From contig NZ_VRMG01000015.1 of the NCBI RefSeq assembly GCF_008040105.1, positions 124,001 to 188,000 on the forward strand: DNA of 64,000 nucleotides, read 5' to 3'. The translations under genes were made by a program, and so were the position numbers. Shown piece after piece: positions 1-7,736 of the stretch (positions are counted from its first letter, which is position 1; every line of letters starts with the position of its first letter). Under the pieces are notes generated by a model. That model saw only the letters and a list, made by a program, of their open reading frames with translations, made no database searches and was not told the origin of the DNA. Source of the stretch: Lacisediminihabitans profunda (GTDB taxonomy: Bacteria; Actinomycetota; Actinomycetes; Actinomycetales; Microbacteriaceae).

Positions 1-85
1 CGAACCCATTGTTCACCAGATCGGCCGCCTGCAGGTGGGCGATGAACCCAGTGCCGAGGATGCCCCAGCGAATCGTGCCAGCCAT
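1..85 (-). CDS. Gfo/Idh/MocA-family oxidoreductase, N-terminal fragment (runs off left edge)
   Basis: Only the first 28 codons are in the window. They read MAGTIRWGILGTGFIAH and onward, which is the first beta strand and glycine-rich NAD(P)-binding loop (GxLGTGxIA) typical of Gfo/Idh/MocA sugar and cyclitol dehydrogenases. The start is an ATG at 83-85. The gene lies downstream of, and in the same direction as, the secreted CAP-like gene. The fold assignment is good because the GTGFIA signature is characteristic. The substrate cannot be told from this fragment. Confidence 0.72.
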   Translation of the reverse strand, partial: MAGTIRWGILGTGFIAHLQAADLVNNGF

Positions 86-128
86 GTCTTCCTTCCGACC
101 GGGCGACCGCGCCCGCGCCACAAGGAAT

Positions 129-1025
129 CTAGCAGCCACCCCAGCGGGCCGCGGCCCGCGTGAAGCTGTGCGGCTCGTTGGGGATTCCGCCGTGGGTCAT
201 CGCGAAGTAGATGCAGACGCCGCCGGTTCCGCCGGCGTAGCTCGGCTTGTAGAGGGACAGGCGGTGCGGCGCCGAGTCCCACCACTTCTGGGCGACCGTC
301 GCGCCGGTGTTGCCGGTTCCGCCGGCGAGATTGCCGTCGCAGCCGACGCTCGGCACGCCGTCGCTGCGCACCGAGCCGAGGTGGCCCCAGGCGCTCATCG
401 GGTCGGTGCTCGGGTCTTCCGCCATCCAGAACAGCCGTTGTTCCATGCAGCTGTCGTAACGGAAGTTGCCGGCCGGGATGGAGGGCAGGCAGTTCGCCGC
501 CCGGATGGCGTTGTAGGCCGCGGAGAAGGACTGGATGTCGCCGGAGGTCGTGCCGGCGACCCCTCCGCCGGACGTCCGGCCGGGCGCGCTTCCGCCGCCT
601 CCCGCGCTCCCGGGGCAGCCGGAGCCGGTTGCCACCGCCGCGGCGCGTCGCTCCGCGGTGCCGGAGGCAGCGGACGGGGTCGCGCGATGCCCGCTCACCG
701 TCCTCGACGCCGGCGGGGCCGGCGGGGCCGGCGGGACGACGACGACGGGCACGGGCACGGGCTTCTGCCCGAGGTGCTCGGTGTCCGTCTTGAGGTAGTC
801 GGCGGTGTGAGCGGCGCGGCTCACGATGGCGTCGATGCCGGGGACCGAGATCTGAACGGTGGCCCTGGCCGCGCGAGCGACAGGGGAAGCGAAGACGGGC
901 ACGCGGATCTCCGCGGCGGTGGCGGACGCGGCCGCGCCGAGCGCCGGTCCGCCGCCGCCGACGAACGGCAGCACGAGTGTGAGCACGGCCGTCACGAGTG
1001 TCGTGAGTAGTGCGAAGCGCTTCAT
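129..1025 (-). CDS. secreted CAP/SCP-like domain protein
   Basis: A 298-residue protein with an N-terminal hydrophobic segment (residues 1-32, charged MKR start), a low-complexity middle rich in Pro/Ala/Val/Gly (about 85-165) and a C-terminal domain from about residue 165. That domain has features of bacterial CAP (cysteine-rich secretory) domains: an early helix with AYNAIRAANCLP, a central HLGS, a VAQKWWDS tract before an HR motif, and a final YFAMTHGG strand. Several cysteines suggest disulfides in an exported protein. CAP proteins are extracellular; their bacterial role is mostly unknown. A purine-rich GGGGGAA stretch precedes the ATG. It stands alone, with no close partner. Confidence 0.75.
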   Translation of the reverse strand: MKRFALLTTLVTAVLTLVLPFVGGGGPALGAAASATAAEIRVPVFASPVARAARATVQISVPGIDAIVSRAAHTADYLKTDTEHLGQKPVPVPVVVVPPAPPAPPASRTVSGHRATPSAASGTAERRAAAVATGSGCPGSAGGGGSAPGRTSGGGVAGTTSGDIQSFSAAYNAIRAANCLPSIPAGNFRYDSCMEQRLFWMAEDPSTDPMSAWGHLGSVRSDGVPSVGCDGNLAGGTGNTGATVAQKWWDSAPHRLSLYKPSYAGGTGGVCIYFAMTHGGIPNEPHSFTRAAARWGGC

Positions 1026-1240
1026 TCCAGATTCCCCCGAACCCCCGAAAGGTGCGTACCCCTCAGCAGCACCTCCCTCAACGCTAGGCCCGCCCTCGCC
1101 CGGTCACAACCAATTCCGGGCATCAGGCCAGAGGAACACCCTCGAAATGGGGGCGTGTCGTTGCCGCCCGAAACCCTCAGTCCGGGGGCAGACCACACGT
1201 TGCGTCCCCCTTAAGGCGGACAGGTTTTGGGGCGAGGCGC

Positions 1241-2347
1241 CTAGAACCCGAAGCGCACCCTGGCGAGCCGATGAGCCTCGAAGGCGGCCCCCTCGAGCGG
1301 GGCGTGAGTGCTCACGATCACCTCGGGCGGGTCGAGCGCCAGGCCCGGGATGCGGCGCGCGAGGCCGTCGACCAGGCGCGCGCTGGCGGTGAGCGGGCCC
1401 CCGAGCACGACCGCGCGGGGGTTGACCAGAATCGTCGCGTTGACGATCGCGGTCGCCAACTCGTCGATGGCGCGCTCACCCGCCTCGCTCGGCGGAGTGC
1501 GGGAGAGAAGCCCGACCGCCGCCTCGAGATCGATGCCATAGGCATCCGCCGAGCCGAGGCCGAGCAGCGCGAGAGTCTGGGTGAGGTCCCGGCCCGTCGG
1601 GGTTCGAAGGTAGCCGATCTCGCCGGCGAGGCCGCGGGAGCCCCGCACGAGGGCACCGGAGGCGAAGACCCCTGCGCCGATGCCCGTCCCGAGATAGACA
1701 TAGACGAAGTCTTCACAGGCGGTCATCGAGCCCAGATGACGTTCGGCGATCGTCGCCCAGTTCACGTCGTTGTCGACGATGGCCGGGCCTGTGGGGGCGA
1801 GGGCGAGTTCGCGCAGAGGGTTGAACTGGCCGGCCGGGAACGGGGAGTTGGGAAGCCGCACGGTATCGCCCGTCGAGCTGTCGACCGGCACGGCGACGGA
1901 GACCGCTGCGGAGATGAGCTCCGTGCGCGCGGCATCCGCGCTCGCCCGGATGAGCCGATTGGCGAGCGCGACGACGTCGTCGGTCGTGGCGGAGGGCGGC
2001 AGGGCCTCCGCGCGGTCGAAGAGCGTGTGGCCCGCGAGATCCCTGGCCCGCACCGAGACGCCGGTCGGCTGCAGCCCGAGCGCGAGGGAGTGACCGCGGC
2101 TCCCGTTGATCCGGTACAGAGTGGCGACTCCGCCGCGTCTCCCGCCGCGCACGCCGGCATCGACGATGAGTTCGCTTCGCTCGAGGCGCACGGCCGCGTC
2201 GGAGATGGCGGGTTTGGAGATTCCGGTCGCGGCGGCGATCTCGGCGCGAGACAACGGGTCACCCGAGTCGTCGAGCGCGCGCAGGAAGCACTGGTCGGTG
2301 TGGGCGGCGAGCGGGTTGAGGCGGGGCTGGTGGCCGTCGTCGGTCAT
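1241..2347 (-). CDS. ROK-family transcriptional repressor
   Basis: About 368 residues. The N-terminal winged helix (about 15-75) contains LSRAEIAAATGISKPAISD, and a ROK (repressor/ORF/kinase) actin-like domain follows, with the VDNDVNWATIAERHLG and YVYLGTGIGAG motifs and a C-terminal VVLGGP loop. The usual ROK cysteine cluster (CxCGxxGC) is absent; the equivalent stretch after GEIGYL has no cysteine. I prefer the ATG at 2347 because an AAAAGG ribosome-binding sequence lies at proper spacing; a GTG lies 6 bases upstream. It is divergent from the DUF1479 gene with a perfect palindrome between them, so it probably represses that gene and itself in response to a sugar-like ligand (inference). Confidence 0.9.
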   Translation of the reverse strand: MTDDGHQPRLNPLAAHTDQCFLRALDDSGDPLSRAEIAAATGISKPAISDAAVRLERSELIVDAGVRGGRRGGVATLYRINGSRGHSLALGLQPTGVSVRARDLAGHTLFDRAEALPPSATTDDVVALANRLIRASADAARTELISAAVSVAVPVDSSTGDTVRLPNSPFPAGQFNPLRELALAPTGPAIVDNDVNWATIAERHLGSMTACEDFVYVYLGTGIGAGVFASGALVRGSRGLAGEIGYLRTPTGRDLTQTLALLGLGSADAYGIDLEAAVGLLSRTPPSEAGERAIDELATAIVNATILVNPRAVVLGGPLTASARLVDGLARRIPGLALDPPEVIVSTHAPLEGAAFEAHRLARVRFGF

Positions 2348-2411
2348 GATCACCTTTTCAGTTCGCAGGCTTTACCAAATGCTACCCGGTGGCGTAGGAT
2401 CGTCCCAACAC

Positions 2412-2434
2412 TTCAGTAAGACCTCATTACTGAA
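2412..2434. promoter_or_regulatory. probable ROK operator
   Basis: A perfect inverted repeat, TTCAGTAA - 7 bases - TTACTGAA, lies between the divergent ROK gene and the DUF1479 gene, 17 bases before the DUF1479 ATG. ROK repressors usually bind palindromes of about this size in their own intergenic region, so this is the natural operator candidate. Binding itself is inferred. Confidence 0.65.
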
Positions 2435-2450
2435 TAACCAGGGAGACATC

Positions 2451-3725
2451 ATGAATGCAATGGAGCAGACGAGCTGGGCCACCCCGCCCGAGGACATCTC
2501 GACCGCCATCGTGGCGGTCAAGAAGAAGCTGCGCGCCCAGATCGGCGATGTGAACGCACTGTTCGCCCGGATCGAGGCCGCGCTCGAGATCGAGGTCGCC
2601 GACATCGTCGCGACGAAGGAACGCGGCGAAGACGTCTGGCCGGTGATCCAGTTCTCGGACATCGCCGCCGGCACCGTGTCGAAGCAGCAGCTCGACCTCA
2701 TCCATCGTCGCGGCTGCGCCGTCGTTCGCGGGCAGGTGCCCGTGGAGACCGCCACCGCCTGGGACCGGTCCCTCGTCGACTACGTCGACAGCAACGACTT
2801 CGAGAAGAAATACCGTGGACCGGCGGACGACTTCTTCGGAACGCTCGCCGCCTCCAGGCCGGAGATCTACCCGATCTACTGGTCGGCCGCGCAGATGGAG
2901 GCACGCCAGCACGCCAACACGGCGACCGTGCAGAGCTTCCTCAACGCGCAGTGGAAGAACGAGTCGCAGGGCACCGTCTGGTTCGACCCGGACCAGGACT
3001 CGATGTATCCGGACCGCATCCGCCGCCGCCCGCCGGGGGTCACCTCCCAGGGCCTCGGCGCGCACACCGACTCGGGGTCGGTCGAGCGCTGGCTCACGCC
3101 CGCGTACCAGGAAGTCTTCTCCACCCTGTTCCACGGCGACTTCGACAGCTACGACCCGTGGGATGCCGCGCACCGCACCGAGGTCGACGAGTACCCGTCC
3201 TCCACGATGTGCAGCGTGTTCCGCAGTTTCCAGGGCTGGCTCGCGCTCTCCGAGATGCAGCACGACCAGGGAGTGCTGCACGTGGTTCCCGCGCCATCGG
3301 CCATGGCGTACCTGCTGATCCGGCCCCTGCTCGAGGACGTTCCGGAGGACTCGCTCTGCGGAGCCGCCCAGGGCAAGGCGCTCGGGGTGAATGAGCAGTG
3401 GCATCCGCTGCTCATGAAGGCCGTCTCGGGAATCCCCGACGTGCAGCCGGGTGACTCGGTCTGGTGGCACTCCGACCTCATCCACAGCGTCGCGCCGGTG
3501 ACCGACCAGGAGGGCTGGGGCAACGTGATCTACATCCCCGCCGCGCCGATGTGCGAGAAGAACGCGCGCTACGCGGCCAATGTCGCGGAGCGGTTCCGCC
3601 TCGGCGAGAGCCCGACCGACTTCCCCCAGGAGGACTACGAGGTGGAGTGGCCCAACCGCTTCGCCGAGGCACAACTGAACGAGATCGGCGCTCGGGCGCT
3701 CGGCCTCAGGGGTGCCGTCCGCTGA
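2451..3725 (+). CDS. DUF1479 (YbiU-like) putative Fe(II)/2-oxoglutarate-type oxygenase
   Basis: 424 residues starting at the ATG at 2451, preceded by GGGAG. The sequence matches the DUF1479/YbiU family, whose fold is a double-stranded beta helix. Candidate Fe(II) ligands are visible as an HTD motif near residue 206 (GAHTDSGS) and a distal histidine in WWHSDLIHSVAP near residue 345, the HxD...H pattern of 2-oxoglutarate oxygenases. An open frame continues far upstream of 2451 but lies over the repressor gene and operator, so it is not used. Substrate unknown. The dedicated ROK repressor suggests induction by a carbohydrate or a related ligand (inference). Confidence 0.85.
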   Translation: MNAMEQTSWATPPEDISTAIVAVKKKLRAQIGDVNALFARIEAALEIEVADIVATKERGEDVWPVIQFSDIAAGTVSKQQLDLIHRRGCAVVRGQVPVETATAWDRSLVDYVDSNDFEKKYRGPADDFFGTLAASRPEIYPIYWSAAQMEARQHANTATVQSFLNAQWKNESQGTVWFDPDQDSMYPDRIRRRPPGVTSQGLGAHTDSGSVERWLTPAYQEVFSTLFHGDFDSYDPWDAAHRTEVDEYPSSTMCSVFRSFQGWLALSEMQHDQGVLHVVPAPSAMAYLLIRPLLEDVPEDSLCGAAQGKALGVNEQWHPLLMKAVSGIPDVQPGDSVWWHSDLIHSVAPVTDQEGWGNVIYIPAAPMCEKNARYAANVAERFRLGESPTDFPQEDYEVEWPNRFAEAQLNEIGARALGLRGAVR

Positions 3726-3741
3726 ATCGTGGGCCCACACG

Positions 3742-3875
3742 TCACGGGACGACGCGCACGGGGCTGCCGACGGCGATCTTCGCCAGTGCGATGTCGCCGG
3801 CGCTGTCGAGACGGATGCACGCGTGACTGACCGCCCCGTCGTGCACCGCCGCCCAGTGGATGCCGACGAGACCCT
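3742..3875 (-). pseudogene. remnant of an L,D-transpeptidase (YkuD) C-terminus
   Basis: About 43 codons on the minus strand read [13 protein letters not shown], then [12 protein letters not shown], then VGSPVRVVP before the stop. This is the end of a YkuD L,D-transpeptidase, where the catalytic motif is normally SHGCIRL followed by a GTPV strand. Here the Gly is Ala (SHACIRL). Nothing upstream in any frame continues the family's roughly 100-residue N-terminal part; the frame instead runs antisense into the dodecin promoter. It is therefore a truncated remnant at the joint between the DUF1479 gene and dodecin. Confidence 0.6.
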
Positions 3876-3985
3876 GCACTACAACCGGCCATGCCCGCCC
3901 CCGAACTGCGGACCTGGGGTTGTCGAGCGCCCTACCGCGGCCTATGGTCAGGGGCAACACCACCCACGCGACGAGTGAGGAAACC

Positions 3986-4192
3986 ATGAGCGACAACACC
4001 TACCGAGTGATCGAAGTCGTCGGAACATCCCCGGACGGCATCGATGCGGCCATCCGAAACGGCATCGCCCGTGCGTCCGAGACGGTCCGTCACCTCGACT
4101 GGTTCGAGGTCATCGGCACCCGCGGCCACATCGAGGACGGCAAGATCGCCCACGTACAGGTCACGATGAAGGTCGGGTTCAAGCTCGAGTAG
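3986..4192 (+). CDS. dodecin family flavin-binding protein
   Basis: 68 residues, the full size of dodecin: a small beta-alpha-beta-beta protein that forms hollow dodecamers and stores flavin or related cofactors in the cytosol. Family marks are [33 protein letters not shown] with the Trp that stacks on the isoalloxazine ring, and the final strand [12 protein letters not shown]. The ATG at 3986 follows a GTGAGGAA ribosome-binding sequence. Its 3' end overlaps the convergent aquaglyceroporin gene by 14 bases. Confidence 0.93.
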   Translation: MSDNTYRVIEVVGTSPDGIDAAIRNGIARASETVRHLDWFEVIGTRGHIEDGKIAHVQVTMKVGFKLE

Positions 4193-4940
4193 GGGCTCCG
4201 ACTTCGGGATGGAACTCGGTCTGGTCGCGCGGGAAGAGTAGCCGCACACAGCCCCAGCCGATCGCGGCGCCGACAAGCTGCGCCGCGATGTAGCCGCCGG
4301 CAGAACCGGGAGCGATGCCGGCGAAGCTGTCGGTGACCATGCGGCCGATCGTGATCGCCGGGTTCGCGAAGCTTGCCGACGACGTGAAGAAGTACGCCGC
4401 TCCGATGTACGCGCCGACGGCGGGAGCGGCCAGGGCGGAACGTCCGGTGTGCGCGAGGGCGAAGATCACGAGGACGAGACCCGCGGTGGCGACGGCCTCG
4501 GCAAGAAGGTGCGGCGCGGACAGTCGCTCGGTCGTGCTCCAGGTCACGGCCGGTTCGCCGAACATCAGGTTGGCGAGCATCGCGCCGACGATGCATCCCA
4601 CGACCTGCGACGGGATGTAGCGCACGACCTCTCCCCAACCACGATGACCGAGGAGCGCATCGACGAGGGAGACGACGGGGTTGAAGTGAGCCCCCGACAG
4701 CGGGGAGAACACCAGAATCAGAACGGCCAGGCCGAGCGCGGTGGCGAACGCGTTCTCGAGCAACTGCAGACCGGTGTCGTTCGGCGACAGCCGCTGGGCG
4801 GCGATCCCCGATCCCACCACGATCGCCGTCAGCAGTGTGCTGCCCAGGAACTCGCCCACCACGCGCCGCGCGGCGGATGCGGAAGCGGCCGGAGATCCGC
4901 CAACCCCGGGCGGGGAAAGGGTCTCGGCCCATTCACTCAC
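4179..4940 (-). CDS. MIP-family aquaglyceroporin of the arsenic operon
   Basis: 253 residues with six hydrophobic segments and the two half-helix boxes of the MIP family: the first degenerate, NPVVSL, and the second canonical, NPAITIGR. The GTG start at 4940 begins two bases after the arsC stop, so translation is probably coupled; there is no other plausible start. In arsenic operons such channels (AqpS type) let arsenite formed by arsenate reductase leave the cell by diffusion. No ArsB or Acr3 pump is present nearby, which supports this being the exit route here (inference). The gene closes the operon ArsR-ArsC fusion, ArsC, MIP. Confidence 0.88.
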   Translation of the reverse strand: MSEWAETLSPPGVGGSPAASASAARRVVGEFLGSTLLTAIVVGSGIAAQRLSPNDTGLQLLENAFATALGLAVLILVFSPLSGAHFNPVVSLVDALLGHRGWGEVVRYIPSQVVGCIVGAMLANLMFGEPAVTWSTTERLSAPHLLAEAVATAGLVLVIFALAHTGRSALAAPAVGAYIGAAYFFTSSASFANPAITIGRMVTDSFAGIAPGSAGGYIAAQLVGAAIGWGCVRLLFPRDQTEFHPEVGAPTRA

Positions 4941-4942
4941 GG

Positions 4943-5353
4943 TCAGCCCGCGACGGGCAGCAGTTCGGCGAGCAGGGCCTGAACCCGGGCCTTGATGTCG
5001 TCGCGGATCGGGCGAACCTCGTCGATCGACTTGCCCTTGGGGTCCGTCAACTCCCAGTCCTCGTAACGCTTGCCCGGGAAGATCGGGCACACGTCGCCGC
5101 AGCCCATGGTGATGACCACGTCCGAGTCCTTGACCTGCTCGGTCGTCATCAGCTGGGGCACGGCCTGGGAGATGTCGATGCCCTCCTCGGCCATCGCCTG
5201 GATCGCCATGGGATTGATCTGGTCACCGGGCTCGGACCCGCCGGATAGCACCTCGACGGCCCCGCCGGAGAGTGCGCGCAGGTAGCCGGCGGCCATCTGC
5301 GAGCGACCCGCGTTGTGGATGCACACGAACAGAACGGTGGGCTTCTCGGGCAT
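4943..5353 (-). CDS. arsC: arsenate reductase ArsC (LMW-PTP fold)
   Basis: 136 residues. The phosphatase-like loop CIHNAGRS starts at Cys11, and a second cysteine pair sits in MGCGDVCPIFPG (Cys85 and Cys89). The C-terminal EVRPIRDDIKARVQALL helix is typical. Actinobacterial enzymes with this GCGDxCP signature reduce arsenate to arsenite, mostly with mycothiol/mycoredoxin rather than thioredoxin (family knowledge; the donor is inferred). The start at 5353 follows a purine-rich GAGAGTAAGGAAT stretch. It has its own ArsR-type palindrome just upstream, so it may also be transcribed separately from the fusion gene. Confidence 0.92.
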   Translation of the reverse strand: MPEKPTVLFVCIHNAGRSQMAAGYLRALSGGAVEVLSGGSEPGDQINPMAIQAMAEEGIDISQAVPQLMTTEQVKDSDVVITMGCGDVCPIFPGKRYEDWELTDPKGKSIDEVRPIRDDIKARVQALLAELLPVAG

Positions 5354-5384
5354 GGGATTCCTTACTCTCGACGGCACTTCAAAG

Positions 5385-5402
5385 CATAGACCGAGATCTA
5401 TG
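5385..5402. promoter_or_regulatory. second ArsR-type operator, upstream of arsC
   Basis: CATAGA - CCGAGA - TCTATG, a perfect 6-base inverted repeat with a 6-base spacer, 32 bases before the arsC ATG. It shares the arms, the spacer length and the right flank TCTATGGGTCCGCG (5397-5410) with the site over the start of the ArsR-ArsC gene. A shared regulator is therefore very likely. Confidence 0.7.
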
Positions 5403-5427
5403 GGTCCGCGTTCGATCGAGAGGGAAT

Positions 5428-6330
5428 TCAGACGGCGTTCACCGTGAGGGACTCGAGAAGAGCCCGCACCCGGGCCTCGATGTCGTCGCGGATTTCCCGC
5501 ACTCGCCCTATCGGCAGGCCCACCGGGTCTGCGATCTCCCAGTCGAGGTATCGCCTCCCCGGGTAGACGGGGCAGGCATCCCCGCATCCCATCGTGATCA
5601 CGACATCCGCCGCGCGCACCACCTCGTCGGTCAGCGGTTTGGGAAACTCGCCGCCGATCGACACCCCGATTTCATCCAGCGCGGTGATCACCACCGACCG
5701 GACGGCGCTGGCCGGCGCCGATCCCGCAGTGCGGACCCGTACGGCATCGCCGGCCAGCTGGCGCAGGATTGCGGCGGCCATCTGAGACCGGCCGGCATTC
5801 TGCACGCAGACGAACAACACCTCCGGAACATGATCGAGGGCGGCGGACTCGCTCCTCGACAGGGCAGAGAGCCGGTCCGAGGCGAACCGCGAGGTGAGCG
5901 AGGGGAGGTAGCGTGTGATCCGGGCGTTCTCGGCCAGGAGGGCGTAGCTTTCCCGCACGTACCGTTCGACGGTTTCCGGACCGAAGACGCCGGCAAACCG
6001 CCCGGAGAGATCCGCAGCAATGCGCTCGAGCACACCCTCGGCCATCGCCGTGGCGTGGGACCCGGTGAGCACCTCCGCCACGCGGTCCGCCTGGTCGGGC
6101 TGCATCGAGTACCACGCGACTCTGCCCTCGGGTGTTCGCTCCAGAAGGCCCTCCCCGACGAGCGCCTTGAGGTGATGGCTCACCGTGGGTTGGCGCAGCC
6201 GGAGCTCGGCGGCCAGCTCGCCCACCGAACGCCGCCCGGTCGGGCTGTCCATGATGAGCCCGAGGATGCGCGCCCGCGTCGGATCCGCGAGGAGTCTCAG
6301 CACCGCGGACGGGACCGAATCGGTATCCAT
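5428..6330 (-). CDS. ArsR-ArsC fusion: arsenic-responsive repressor plus arsenate reductase
   Basis: 300 residues. Residues 1-90 form an ArsR winged helix (LLADPTRARILGLI, then the recognition helix LRLRQPTVSHHLKAL). A helical linker follows (about 90-160), then an LMW-PTP ArsC domain with CVQNAGRSQ, MGCGDACPVYPG and a C-terminal DDIEARVRALLES helix. A repressor and an arsenate reductase are thus one polypeptide, an architecture known from actinobacteria. I chose the ATG at 6330 because the ArsR domain begins there and the operator overlaps it; the longer upstream frame is repeat DNA. As(III)-binding cysteines of the classic ELCVCDL type are not visible, so the inducer site must differ. Confidence 0.9.
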   Translation of the reverse strand: MDTDSVPSAVLRLLADPTRARILGLIMDSPTGRRSVGELAAELRLRQPTVSHHLKALVGEGLLERTPEGRVAWYSMQPDQADRVAEVLTGSHATAMAEGVLERIAADLSGRFAGVFGPETVERYVRESYALLAENARITRYLPSLTSRFASDRLSALSRSESAALDHVPEVLFVCVQNAGRSQMAAAILRQLAGDAVRVRTAGSAPASAVRSVVITALDEIGVSIGGEFPKPLTDEVVRAADVVITMGCGDACPVYPGRRYLDWEIADPVGLPIGRVREIRDDIEARVRALLESLTVNAV

Positions 6331-6346
6331 AGATTGCAGTCTATGG
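6327..6346. promoter_or_regulatory. ArsR-type operator over the start of the ArsR-ArsC gene
   Basis: CCATAGA - TTGCAG - TCTATGG is a perfect 7-base inverted repeat overlapping the initiation codon. It has the same arms and spacing as the palindrome before arsC and an identical 14-base right flank, TCTATGGGTCCGCG. Binding here would block both transcription and initiation of the repressor gene, so it indicates autoregulation. Confidence 0.72.
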
Positions 6347-6416
6347 GTCCGCGCATGATCTGGCTGTGCTGCCCAGGGACGTTGGTTATGTTTCCTGGCA
6401 CGGGTGGCGCGGGACG

Positions 6417-6710
6417 GCAGGACGGGTTGTGCAGGACGGCTCCGCTGTCCACGGGTGCCCACCCCGCAGACTCCAGTTATGCAGGACGGGTTGTGCAGGA
6501 CGCCTCGGGCGGATAGCGAGGACAATAGGTGCAGAACCGACGGGAGCGTCCTGCAGACCGGGACCGTTCGGGTCGCCACACCCCCGCCGTGTCCTGCACA
6601 AACTGTCTTGCCCACGCTGTCTTGCCCACGCTGTCTTGCCCACGCTGTCCTGCACAACCAGAGTCTGCGGGGTAGGCACCGCACCTCCGGCGCCCGTCCT
6701 GCAGAACCCG
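6417..6710. repeat. repeat-rich spacer with direct, inverted and tandem repeats
   Basis: The roughly 460 bases between the arsenic operon and the NmrA-like gene hold no gene. They contain an exact 22-base direct repeat (6417-6438 and 6481-6502), an imperfect 33-base inverted pair (6455-6487 against 6647-6679, 29 of 33 matching), and three exact tandem copies of the 14-mer CTGTCTTGCCCACG (6603-6644). The octamer TGCAGGAC or its complement recurs about seven times. It looks like a non-autonomous intergenic repeat family (REP- or MITE-like); no transposase is encoded. Open frames across it are low-complexity artefacts. Confidence 0.7.
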
Positions 6711-6808
6711 GCCCGACCGACGCGGGCGGCACAACGAGATGGTCCGCCCCAGGAACTCGAGCATCGACTCCCCCACCTCACCCCGCGTGGGTCTCCAGGA
6801 GGAAGTGC

Positions 6809-7633
6809 CTAGAGCGATTCGGTGAGGGAGGCGGCTTCTCGCCTGGCCCAGTCGGAGAACGAGGTCGCCGGTCGGCCCAGCACCCGCTCGACGCCGTCGC
6901 TGAGGTAGGCGTCTTCGCCGCGGCGAATTCCCCCGAGCATCGCCATCCGCCACGCGATGTAGCCCTCGGGAGTGTTCGCCTCGCGAAGACGCTCCTCGTG
7001 TCGAGTGGGGTGCTCGTCGACGAAGGTGAAACTGCGACCCGCGTGCCGACCCAGCACGGAGACGGCCTGGTCGAATCCGACCGCACTCGGACCGGAGATG
7101 TCGATGGTGTCTCGGGCATATCCCGGGTCGACCAGCACGGCGGCGGCCACCTCGGCGAGGTCTTCGATGTCGATGAACGGCTCGGCGCCATCCGCGACGG
7201 GGGCGTGCACCTCGCCGTCGACGGGCACGAACATCGCCTCGGTGAAGTTCTGGGCGAAGTGCGTTGGTCGAAGAATTGTCCAGTCGAGCGGACCGGCGCG
7301 CAGCGCCTCCTCGGCGAGCGCGACCGCTCCGCCCGGCAGGAATTCGACGCCTCGTGCGGAGAGGAACACCGCGCGCTGAACGCCCTCGGCCTCGGCCGCC
7401 TGGAGGAGCTCGGTCAGAAGGCCCGACCAGTCGGTCGCGCTACCGGGCCCGACCACGAAGATGCCGTCGATTCCGGCGAGCGCGGGTCGGTAGGTGGCGG
7501 TGTCACGCCAATCGAAGCGCACGTCGCCGCCGGTCCTGCTGGCGATACGAACGGTGTTGCCGGCCGTTCGCAGGATCTGGGCCAGTCGGCCTCCGACCTT
7601 GCCGGTGCCGCCGATGATGAGGTAACTGTTCAT
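6809..7633 (-). CDS. NmrA-like NAD(P)-binding protein
   Basis: 274 residues. The N-terminus YLIIGGTGKVGGRLAQIL is an atypical-SDR Rossmann loop (GGTGxxG), and the middle VQRAVFLSARGVEF and LDWTILRPTHFAQNF strings are typical of NmrA-like oxidoreductases or redox sensors such as QOR2/azoreductase relatives. No SDR YxxxK catalytic pair is evident, so it may sense or reduce small quinone-like molecules. It is a single gene, transcribed toward the repeat spacer. Substrate unknown. Confidence 0.85.
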   Translation of the reverse strand: MNSYLIIGGTGKVGGRLAQILRTAGNTVRIASRTGGDVRFDWRDTATYRPALAGIDGIFVVGPGSATDWSGLLTELLQAAEAEGVQRAVFLSARGVEFLPGGAVALAEEALRAGPLDWTILRPTHFAQNFTEAMFVPVDGEVHAPVADGAEPFIDIEDLAEVAAAVLVDPGYARDTIDISGPSAVGFDQAVSVLGRHAGRSFTFVDEHPTRHEERLREANTPEGYIAWRMAMLGGIRRGEDAYLSDGVERVLGRPATSFSDWARREAASLTESL

Positions 7634-7736
7634 GGGTTCAACTTTCTAGTGATGACGCGTGGACGTGTGATCAGGAGATGGCGAGCCAGCAGCGCGGCGA
7701 TGTCGATGATCATGGTGTGTCCCGCCTTCCTGTTGG

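Noticed and set aside
1271-2419. A 382-codon plus-strand frame across the ROK gene
   Set aside because: Antisense artefact; its sequence is low-complexity and the ROK protein has all family motifs.
5272-6516. A 414-codon plus-strand frame across arsC and the ArsR-ArsC gene
   Set aside because: It spans two well-supported minus-strand genes and their operators, and resembles no protein.
6603-6644. Tandem 14-mers considered as a CRISPR array
   Set aside because: The repeats are adjacent with no spacers and no cas genes are present.
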